Shown here in pieces: positions 24,501 to 25,673 of a DNA stretch of 25,673 bases. The notes under the pieces were generated by a model that was given only the letters and a program-made list of their open reading frames with translations, had not been told where the DNA came from and made no database searches. Position 1 is the stretch's first letter; the number at the start of each line of letters is the position of its first letter. Source of the stretch: Tubiluchus corallicola (taxonomy: Eukaryota; Priapulida; Priapulimorpha; Priapulimorphida; Tubiluchidae); contig JAQGDQ010001783.1 in assembly GCA_030141605.1 (NCBI GenBank), forward strand, positions 1 through 25,673. The letters are read 5' to 3'. Position numbers and translations under genes: made by a program.

Positions 24501-25052
24501 CTTTAACACCGATTTTCTCAAGATTGTTTTTCACTGCGTAGCCTGCAGGCCAACTTCAATGTGGATTTTCTCACCTTAGAAATAACATGGAGCGATGAGG
24601 TTGTTATCAAATGATTCTCACGAAATGGAAATTCAGGATACGTGAATAACTAGAAAAGCTTAATTGCTGACTTATGGATGTTTTTGCTATGCAAGCACAC
24701 ATATGATAATAATAATAATCATAGCACCAAGAATGTGAAATTCTAATTTACTACACATTTTTAAACGTGTACAGCTAATGACAAGCAGTGTTACAAAAAT
24801 TCAAAGCACTGAAAAGACAATGAGAGAGGATATATTCAATGAACAACATATTTTTTAATTTGTTTGCAATAAATGAACTCAAACACATTAAAATTAATAC
24901 TTACTGTTATACTCATACACCATCCCTTCAACTAATCTCTCTAGTAAAAGCTTGTGCTCGGGGTTGGAACCTTGTTGCATGAATATATCCACATTCACTT
25001 TGTCATATAAACTCCTCCTGTCCATCCTAACCTTGTACCCAGTATACAAAAC
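2067..25052 (-). CDS. Large lipid transfer protein (apolipophorin-like), 3' part, 27 exons
   Basis: Secreted lipoprotein scaffold of the large lipid transfer protein superfamily, expected to carry lipids in body fluid. The call rests on the vWD entry motif QHYVTFDGKPYEF preceded by a WLPPFEG linker, as in insect apolipophorins, and on the beta-rich then helical regions before it. Exons join in descending order: 25052-24905, 24079-23961, 23849-23706, 23095-22898, 22498-22296, 21106-20968, 20061-19881, 18704-18517, 17353-17231, 16747-16605, 16049-15846, 15298-15184, 13618-13498, 13147-13002, 12667-12515, 12403-12220, 11758-11615, 11419-11202, 10642-10459, 9323-9091, 8502-8364, 7171-6950, 6014-5785, 4978-4858, 3525-3375, 3145-2968, 2234-2067. 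All introns are GT-AG and all phases agree (4497 nt, 1498 codons plus stop). It is 5'-incomplete at the window edge. A phase-neutral exon could have been missed. The exact subfamily (apolipophorin, discoidal lipoprotein or another type) is not certain. Confidence 0.93.
2683..2853. mobile_element. Tigger/pogo-like MITE (171 bp)
   Basis: Flanked by TA on both sides (2681-2682 and 2854-2855). It starts CAGTCAAACTTCTTTAA and ends TTTGACTG, giving a perfect 9-bp terminal inverted repeat (CAGTCAAAC) and weaker matching inwards. CAGTCAAAC ends with TA target sites are typical of pogo/Tigger-type non-autonomous elements (family knowledge). It sits in the last intron of the gene. Confidence 0.72.
2968..3145 (-). 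CDS. Lipid transfer protein exon z (cysteine cluster)
   Basis: Acceptor CATTTTCAG|GTTTAT, donor TAAAG|GTAGGT, 178 nt, one leading base, ends in phase 0. It encodes FIFPKPIVQKKFRDV through PLSFVK. It carries five cysteines in DCQTCICS and CRPC, a small possibly disulfide-knotted unit after basic DVFARRIAKTA. Confidence 0.93.
3375..3525 (-). CDS. Lipid transfer protein exon y (vWA-like end)
   Basis: Acceptor GCATTGCAG|GTATGG, donor CAGCAA|GTAAGT, 151 nt, two leading and two trailing bases. It encodes MDGSSVYTDKDVKDD through GTMFVTS. SLYTLVIMPKDICTA and GTMFVTSK look like closing strands of the module. Sequon NGT. Confidence 0.9.
3784..4693 (-). mobile_element. Non-autonomous TA-flanked DNA transposon, copy A
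   Basis: About 910 bp between TA dinucleotides (3782-3783, 4694-4695). One end reads CAATAGGTGCC and then has repeated TTAATTGACTCAA motifs. The other end, read inwards, gives TAGTAAGTGCCGCTTAATAAAC. It is the reverse complement of the element at ~21223-22198, with matching internal blocks such as CTGGAAGTTAA.CATTTAATC (4166 region). No transposase frame is visible. The TA target and CAGT-like ends suggest a Tc1/mariner/pogo-group MITE. Confidence 0.78.
4812..4857. repeat. (CA)n microsatellite abutting a splice donor
   Basis: CA-rich tract with some ATG/ACG interruptions. In the transcribed (minus) strand it reads GTATGTGTGTGTGTGTG and begins exactly at the 5' splice site of the exon at 4978-4858. 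Confidence 0.85.
4858..4978 (-). CDS. Lipid transfer protein exon x (vWA-like)
   Basis: Acceptor GCTTTTTCTAG|TTGGAT, donor CTCCTAG|GTATGT, 121 nt, starts in phase 0 and leaves one base completing Gly. It encodes LDYTDVQRQMLEKDV through KKSKGLL. The MLEKDVTLHMLYDF run fits the penultimate helix and strand of a vWA fold. A (TG)n tract starts right after the donor. Confidence 0.92.
4979..5784. other. Intron, no recognised element
   Basis: Strongly AT-rich intron, especially about 5230-5660 with many short A and T runs. I see no gene, repeat family or inverted termini. Confidence 0.5.
5785..6014 (-). CDS. Lipid transfer protein exon w (vWA-like core)
   Basis: Acceptor TTATACTTAG|GCTATG, donor ATGTCT|GTAAGT, 230 nt, two leading bases, ends in phase 0. 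It encodes YGGSGIFDEPHIHTA through CNPDFMS. Typical vWA elements: YTLVGYGG strand across the junction, NNDTLKALQFAINL helix, and KTVILVTCSG strand where an active vWA would have VTDG. Confidence 0.93.
6528..6832 (-). mobile_element. tRNA-derived SINE, copy 1, with (ATT)n tail
   Basis: Read on the minus strand: a tRNA-like head (TATAGCTCAATAGTGG A-box region near 6824-6809, B box GCGGGTTCAACTC at 6780-6768), a body beginning GAGTCATACC, and a 3' (ATT)n tail at 6615-6528 with some CTA variants. The body matches the SINE at about 16953-17190 over roughly 150 bp, including GACCAAGCACACG and CCACCTTGGAAATAAGT. Confidence 0.87.
6950..7171 (-). CDS. Lipid transfer protein exon v (last C8 Cys, vWA-like start)
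   Basis: Acceptor TGCCTCTTTCAG|TGAAAT, donor CTTGTCG|GTAAGA, 222 nt, two leading bases and one trailing. It encodes KCVQPDGTLFNRNEQ through NNHYTLV. After the eighth cysteine (VKC) comes ADVVFVVEHKPCN, a vWA-type first strand, but the MIDAS D-x-S-x-S reads E-H-K-P-C. Confidence 0.93.
7277..7685. mobile_element. hAT-like MITE (409 bp)
   Basis: Perfect 14-bp terminal inverted repeats CAGGGGTGTGCAAA/TTTGCACACCCCTG. The flanking 8-mers TTATTAAT (7269-7276) and TTATAAAT (7686-7693) differ at one base, as expected for an 8-bp hAT target duplication. Subterminal CTGCGGCCCGC and GTGGCCCACAGG recall the GGCCC-rich ends of hAT/Charlie-type elements. No transposase frame inside. Confidence 0.88.
7694..8363. 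other. Intron remainder, nothing recognised
   Basis: AT-rich intron sequence between the hAT-like element and the C8 exon. No coding, repeat or RNA signal seen. Confidence 0.5.
8364..8502 (-). CDS. Lipid transfer protein exon u (C8-like)
   Basis: Acceptor TTACTTTCAG|GTTGAC, donor TGCG|GTTAGT, 139 nt, starts in phase 0 and leaves one base completing Val. It encodes VDPEPYLQMCYNDVF through LPAEC. Four more cysteines (QMCYND, EKCTSS, EFCREK, AEC) continue the C8 pattern that follows vWD domains in vWF, mucins and related proteins. Confidence 0.95.
8931..9032. repeat. Tandem duplication, 51-bp unit
   Basis: Two diverged copies (8931-8981 and 8982-9032) both open with TCTTGAATAGAATA.TAGCATC and both contain TAAATGC. 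They lie in the intron just downstream of the exon ending the vWD domain. Confidence 0.7.
9091..9323 (-). CDS. Lipid transfer protein exon t (vWD end, C8-like start)
   Basis: Acceptor GTTCTTATAG|GAACTT, donor GGACAG|GTGAGC, 233 nt, two leading bases, ends in phase 0. It encodes TYDNEQHNEMTTL through RRCFGQ. The first three of eight cysteines of a C8-like segment are here (GPCKNP, DTCSEL, RRCFGQ). Confidence 0.95.
9585..9979 (+). mobile_element. 5'-truncated LINE (CR1/L2-like) 3' end
   Basis: The plus strand at 9585-9680 encodes NRLPCHLRDSESKDCFKRRL then KSYLF and a stop, the typical reverse-transcriptase C-terminus (pattern NxLPxxLR...FKxxLKxYLF) of CR1/L2/Rex-type non-LTR elements. A ~300-bp 3' UTR follows with TGCACTGCTTATAAAAAAG and an (ATT)n tail ending near 9979. 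A TAA stop lies four codons upstream, so the copy is dead. Confidence 0.8.
10241..10458. repeat. 44-bp tandem array (x5) abutting and repeating a splice donor
   Basis: Five near-identical 44-bp units start at 10241, 10285, 10329, 10373 and 10417. The last ends at the exon boundary (exon starts 10459). On the transcribed strand every unit carries a donor-like GTAAGTGATC (one reads GTAGGTGATC), the same sequence as the true 5' splice site of the vWD exon. Confidence 0.95.
10459..10642 (-). CDS. Lipid transfer protein exon s (vWD domain, second half)
   Basis: Acceptor AAATTTTTAG|GTTTAC, donor TTTTTG|GTAAGT, 184 nt, starts in phase 0 and leaves one base completing Gly. It encodes VYVNDKMQDLPIERD through KLAGLF. 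It ends at the vWD glycine motif, here GLFGTYDNE instead of GLCGNFNGD, so the usual cysteine is Phe. Sequons NTT and NVS. Its intronic flank is a tandem repeat carrying copies of this donor. Confidence 0.95.
10724..11162. repeat. ~15-bp degenerate minisatellite filling an intron
   Basis: About 25 or more diverged copies of a unit like GATACACACATACAC (variants GATAGACACACATGC, AATACACACGTACAC). It takes up most of the intron between the two vWD exons (10643-11201). The transcribed strand is UG-rich. The unit is a multiple of three with few stops, which makes long meaningless reading frames on both strands. Confidence 0.93.
11202..11419 (-). CDS. Lipid transfer protein exon r (vWD domain, first half)
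   Basis: Acceptor GTGTTTTAG|GCATGG, donor TTCAAG|GTAAAT, 218 nt, two leading bases, ends in phase 0. It encodes MAIQAGSQHYVTFDGKPYEF onward, the classic vWD opening (x-F-D-G-x-x-Y-x-F followed by GGCNYVLTHDF). This exon gives the strongest domain identification in the window. Confidence 0.96.
11615..11758 (-). CDS. Lipid transfer protein exon q (linker to vWD)
   Basis: Acceptor TTTTACTTAG|AACAAA, donor TTGAAG|GTATGT, 144 nt, two leading bases and one trailing. It encodes QMPEYITLRRTWRRV through WLPPFE. A Pro/Tyr/Trp-rich linker. The PPFEG element directly before the vWD domain recalls the same position in insect apolipophorins (from family knowledge, not searched). Confidence 0.92.
11759..12219. 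other. Intron, nothing recognised
   Basis: AT-rich intron between exons p and q. No repeat family, RNA gene or coding signal seen. Confidence 0.5.
12220..12403 (-). CDS. Lipid transfer protein exon p (helix to linker)
   Basis: Acceptor ATTTTTCAG|GTTGAG, donor TTATTG|GTAAGT, 184 nt, starts in phase 0 and leaves one base completing Glu. It encodes VEQFEFKKYLTDQLK through EFPLI. It moves from helices into a mixed segment (GEIMLDIFLPFEWVDF) like the strand-rich stretch before the vWD domain in apolipophorins. Confidence 0.92.
12515..12667 (-). CDS. Lipid transfer protein exon o (helical region)
   Basis: Acceptor CATTTTGTAG|GAAAAA, donor GAAAAG|GTAAGG, 153 nt, phase 0 at both ends. It encodes EKLTSLSSEAISKYS through ARAGYEK. 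Clear helical segments (MDDAQNKAREVYNSALENK). Confidence 0.92.
13002..13147 (-). CDS. Lipid transfer protein exon n (helical region)
   Basis: Acceptor TGATTTCAG|ACAAGT, donor GGCCAG|GTAAAC, 146 nt, two leading bases, ends in phase 0. It encodes KYFTMAEKITGHRYV through IYYTGQ. Rich in Tyr, Trp, Arg and Lys (HWYNAYDGFYSARRGYW), which suits membrane or lipid-surface binding. Confidence 0.9.
13148..13497. other. Intron, nothing recognised
   Basis: AT-rich intron between exons m and n, without a recognisable element. Confidence 0.5.
13498..13618 (-). CDS. Lipid transfer protein exon m (helical region)
   Basis: Acceptor TTTACTTTCAG|ACTTCA, donor GAGTG|GTACGT, 121 nt, starts in phase 0 and leaves one base completing Asp. 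It encodes TSLRNLPRTIERGLR through IKNSLS, with sequon NLS and Cys in FFCNLS. Confidence 0.88.
14324..15074. mobile_element. PIF/Harbinger-like MITE (751 bp)
   Basis: Perfect 20-bp terminal inverted repeats (GGCCCATTTCACAGTGAGGA at 14324-14343, mirrored at 15055-15074), flanked on both sides by TAA (14321-14323, 15075-15077). A 3-bp TWA target duplication and GGCC... termini match PIF/Harbinger habits (family knowledge). An extra partial copy of the terminal motif, TTTCACAGTGAAATTGC, is inside near 14442-14458. No transposase or Myb-like frame. Confidence 0.88.
15184..15298 (-). CDS. Lipid transfer protein exon l (helical region)
   Basis: Acceptor TACTGTTAG|ATATGA, donor TTTCCA|GTGAGT, 115 nt, one leading base, ends in phase 0. 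It encodes YEKLVELLEPAVERA through YVERNFP, with one Cys in YYARCVYDG. Amphipathic helix pattern continues from exon k. Confidence 0.88.
15299..15845. other. Intron, nothing recognised
   Basis: Intron between exons k and l. Short plus-strand frames occur (e.g. 15545-15748) but show no protein-like features. Confidence 0.5.
15846..16049 (-). CDS. Lipid transfer protein exon k (helical region)
   Basis: Acceptor ACCTCGCAG|GAAAAT, donor CAAAG|GTATTA, 204 nt, one leading and two trailing bases. It encodes KIEKKVSAGLHDLSD through VKDQAEQ. Long amphipathic helices with regular charge (DDAMRQIDMYGSDAKNWYVE, VVSEQYSIVKDQAEQ), typical of exchangeable-like apolipoprotein segments. Confidence 0.9.
16125..16297. 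repeat. AT low-complexity tract
   Basis: Almost pure A/T with recurrent TTAATTTA and TTACTAATTA motifs, in the intron between exons j and k. Probably simple-sequence drift. Confidence 0.7.
16605..16747 (-). CDS. Lipid transfer protein exon j (helical region)
   Basis: Acceptor ACATTCCAG|ATTACA, donor GTCCG|GTAAAC, 143 nt, starts in phase 0 and leaves two bases completing Arg. It encodes ITALYNEAGVIVSEM through YDKAAKSV. The element FNWDAYDKA resembles VNWDAAIRN in the previous exon, a possible internal repeat. Confidence 0.88.
16953..17190 (+). mobile_element. tRNA-derived SINE, copy 2
   Basis: Plus-strand copy of the family at 6528-6832. tRNA-like head with B box GTGGGTTCAAATC (17009-17021), then the shared body starting GAGTCATACC and including GGCCAAGCACACG, GGTAATAATAATC and ACCACCTTGGAAATAAGT, and a short AATTATTAT tail. 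The two heads differ more than the bodies. Confidence 0.85.
17231..17353 (-). CDS. Lipid transfer protein exon i (start of helical region)
   Basis: Acceptor CAATTACAG|AATGAG, donor CCAATG|GTAAAT, 123 nt, phase 0 at both ends. It encodes 41 residues beginning NELDRTFDSGVNWDAA and including the helical run IRNVRREIESRRYQ. It has high charge and heptad-like spacing, consistent with amphipathic helices. Confidence 0.87.
17393..17670. mobile_element. Possible decayed hAT-like remnant
   Basis: ATGGCCGGATTATAACCTTTTGGGC at the left and GCAGGGCCCTAAGTTGCAGCC at the right resemble the GGCCGGATTAA/GGGCCCT ends of some hAT elements. Clean inverted termini and a target duplication were not found. Confidence 0.3.
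17671..18516. other. Intron remainder, nothing recognised
   Basis: AT-rich intron upstream in coordinates of exon i. The plus-strand frame at 18010-18219 is low complexity and not gene-like. Confidence 0.5.
18517..18704 (-). CDS. Lipid transfer protein exon h (end of beta-rich region)
   Basis: Acceptor TTGCACTGCAG|AAAGAC, donor TTTCG|GTAATT, 188 nt, two leading bases, ends in phase 0. It encodes RPEDVFVIEGGYVNST through DLYSQVS, with sequons at NST and NTS. His-rich stretch HILHGHLHW. After this exon the character changes from beta-rich to helical. Confidence 0.88.
18705..19880. other. Intron (1.18 kb), nothing recognised
   Basis: A somewhat more GC-rich patch around 19370-19540 stands out from its AT-rich surroundings, but I find no exon, repeat termini or RNA features. 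Confidence 0.5.
19881..20061 (-). CDS. Lipid transfer protein exon g (beta-rich region)
   Basis: Acceptor GTTTTTCAG|ATTGAA, donor ACACTG|GTGAGT, 181 nt, starts in phase 0 and leaves one base completing Glu with exon h. It encodes IESPVKDWTVIAYLDE through VVIVKDT. Alternation of hydrophobic and charged residues is clear (KDWTVIAYLDEVD, VKVVIVKD). Confidence 0.9.
20423..20905. mobile_element. hAT-like MITE (483 bp)
   Basis: Ends CAGGGTTCCCACGG and CTGTGGGAAGCCTG form 14-bp inverted repeats with two mismatches. ACTATG directly flanks both sides (20417-20422 in part, 20906-20911). Inside, the motif CCATGACTTTCC recurs in both halves. CAGGGTTCCCAC ends are common in hAT elements. The flanking duplication is only 6 bp as seen, not 8. 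Confidence 0.7.
20968..21106 (-). CDS. Lipid transfer protein exon f (beta-rich region)
   Basis: Acceptor GTTTGAAG|AATCTT has a poor pyrimidine tract, but it is the only position that keeps the frame. Donor TCGAG|GTAATG. 139 nt, one leading base, ends in phase 0. It encodes ILGYGYASPDLVEVS through ANELKFE, with repeated strand pattern. Confidence 0.82.
21223..22198 (+). mobile_element. Non-autonomous TA-flanked DNA transposon, copy B
   Basis: About 976 bp, the reverse-complement homologue of copy A (3784-4693). The right end GAGTCTATTAAGCAGCGCCTACTG is followed by TA. The left end ACGCCGCTTAATAGACTCAC is degraded, so its exact start is uncertain. Copies of TTGAGTCAATTA lie near the right end. 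It occupies most of the intron between exons e and f. No transposase frame. Confidence 0.78.
22296..22498 (-). CDS. Lipid transfer protein exon e (beta-rich region)
   Basis: Acceptor CTTATTGCAG|GATATA, donor TATCAG|GTATTA, 203 nt, starts in phase 0 and leaves two bases (AG) that complete Arg with the next exon. It encodes DIVMSSKLSFNDWDRP through TNLHI. It contains an N-glycosylation sequon at NYT. Downstream phase agreement across a 1.2 kb intron supports the junction. Confidence 0.9.
22499..22897. other. Intron, nothing recognised
   Basis: AT-rich intron between exons d and e with a short palindromic ATACATATACATAC/GTATATGTAT around 22829-22852. No gene or element. Confidence 0.5.
22898..23095 (-). 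CDS. Lipid transfer protein exon d (beta-rich region)
   Basis: Acceptor ACTTATAG|CTGGTC, donor CAAAAG|GTAAGT (strong), 198 nt, phase 0 at both ends. It encodes LVLPSRTVDLQLNRV through FKHPELQK. Tryptophan-rich strands (TALFWWDYDRDDWKK) alternate with Ser/Thr-rich ones. No known catalytic motif, as expected for a structural lipid-binding segment. Confidence 0.9.
23507..23580 (+). mobile_element. tRNA-like sequence, probable SINE head
   Basis: An A-box-like TCGTCTAAGGCAGTTGCC (23517-23534), a possible anticodon loop in CCTTGCAAGC, and a B-box-like AAGTTCAAATCTAG (23552-23565) are spaced as in a tRNA. Paired stems are poor, so this is more likely a tRNA-derived SINE fragment (perhaps Ala-like) than a working tRNA. 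It is different from the SINE family at 6528 and 16953. Confidence 0.5.
23706..23849 (-). CDS. Lipid transfer protein exon c (beta-rich region)
   Basis: Acceptor TGCGCACAG|GTGACA, donor ACAAAG|GTACTA, 144 nt, phase 0 at both ends. It encodes VTMQTSFDKAPGRF through YNIDTK. Repeated aromatic-rich strands (FTHQFDYEWNKL, GYAVEFLYLD) resemble amphipathic strands of apolipophorin/apoB lipid-binding regions. Confidence 0.87.
23961..24079 (-). CDS. Lipid transfer protein exon b (beta-rich region)
   Basis: Acceptor TTTTTAACAG|TGAAATGG, donor ATCAC|GTAAGC, 119 nt. The two leading bases complete ATG with the preceding exon, and it ends in phase 0. It encodes KWLESGREKSD through TTCPDHH. Strands such as DVVLTYED and SHSIIIET suggest amphipathic beta structure. 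Confidence 0.85.
24080..24904. other. Intron, nothing recognised
   Basis: AT-rich intron between exons a and b. A short ATAATAATAAT run lies near 24704-24718. No gene or element recognised. Confidence 0.5.
24905..25052 (-). CDS. Lipid transfer protein exon a (beta-rich region)
   Basis: First well-supported exon. Acceptor ATTCATAG|GTTTTG, donor AACA|GTAAGT, 148 nt, starts in phase 0 and leaves one base. It encodes visible residues 1-49 (starts VLYTGYKVRMDRR, ends VYEYN). Alternating polar/hydrophobic strands and charged residues fit the lipid-binding beta region, but no named domain can be assigned. Confidence 0.8.
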
Positions 25053-25645
25053 CTATGAATCAAAAAAGTTATCTTAGCAGACCTATCAAACAATCTGTTC
25101 TGCTGTGCAGGGCTCACGTGTGGAAATGGGCTAACATCTACAAGATGTGGCAATTAAACTAATTTGAATCCTCATTTTAACAAAACAAAACAAGTGTAAA
25201 CAAACCTTTAGTTTGGCGTGCTGCCACTAATGTAAGGTAATTTATATTCATATCAGTACAACAGTACAGAACATACACATGTACAAAAATAGACTTATAA
25301 CCAAAATAACAAAATAATTAATATCATATCAGAACAATTTACATAGGTCCCACATATTGTACTGCGGAAAGACGAAAAAGCTGAGAACTTGAAAAAGCTT
25401 TCTGAACATGTGAAAAAAGAGAAGAAAAATGTATAAGATAATATTCAGTTGTTAGTAAAAATTTAAACGTAGGGATTGTATCACAATTACAATTTAAAGG
25501 CAAACAAAGCCAAATAACCTTGGTTGGCATGACAACTGCCTAAATTCAACAGTGGCAAAGAAATCGAAGTTCATTTAGGGAACTAAGTCAAACTTGTATC
25601 AAAAAAAGTTATTCATCTAGGGGCAACAAAAAAAACTGATCTTAC
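25053..25645. other. Intron at the right edge, nothing firmly recognised
   Basis: Upstream flank of the first supported exon. The minus-strand frame at 25339-25530 lacks splice support and coding character. A small missing exon here cannot be excluded because of the phase mismatch with the edge candidate. Confidence 0.4.
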
Positions 25646-25673
25646 TAATTTCTACAGACACAATTTCCACTAA
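25646..25673 (-). CDS. Possible edge of an upstream exon (weak)
   Basis: On the minus strand the last 28 bases read openly in one frame (start LVEIVSVE) up to a good 5' splice site, A|GTAAGAT. That frame ends with one spare base, while the next supported exon (25052-24905) begins in phase 0, so they cannot join directly. Either a small exon lies between, a weaker donor at TCT|GTAGAA is used, or this is chance. Confidence 0.2.

Overview
This is a piece of an AT-rich animal nuclear genome. Coding sequence is split into short exons (115-233 bp) with GT-AG junctions, and the introns carry SINEs, a LINE tail and several families of non-autonomous DNA transposons. There is no bacterial gene organisation. 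The one recognisable gene encodes a secreted large lipid transfer protein (apolipophorin/apoB/vitellogenin superfamily) with a von Willebrand type D (vWD) domain, which points to an invertebrate metazoan. I cannot place it more finely.

The gene runs on the minus strand and fills almost the whole window. I assembled 27 consecutive exons from 25052 down to a stop codon at 2067-2069. All splice phases agree and the exon lengths sum to 4497 nt (1498 codons plus stop). The 5' part of the gene, with signal peptide and lipovitellin-like N-terminal lipid-binding module, lies beyond the right edge. In order, the visible protein has a beta-rich lipid-binding region (about 1-440, numbering from the first visible codon), a long amphipathic helical region (about 441-835), a short linker, a vWD domain (about 885-1030), an eight-cysteine C8-like segment (about 1030-1145), a vWA-like fold with a degenerate metal site (about 1174-1380), a small cysteine cluster (1413-1433), and a polyampholyte tail of poly-Asp followed by a Lys/Arg-rich stretch.

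The introns hold two inverted copies of one ~0.9-1.0 kb TA-flanked transposon (3784-4693 and ~21223-22198), a 171 bp Tigger/pogo-like MITE, two hAT-like MITEs, a Harbinger-like MITE, two copies of one tRNA-derived SINE family, a LINE 3' fragment, and two unusual tandem arrays. One array is five 44-bp units, each repeating the 5' splice-site sequence of the adjoining exon. The other is a ~15-bp UG-rich minisatellite that fills most of an intron. Positions 1-~890, downstream of the gene, contain only repeats (a 16-bp tandem array and a 225-bp foldback) and no supported gene.
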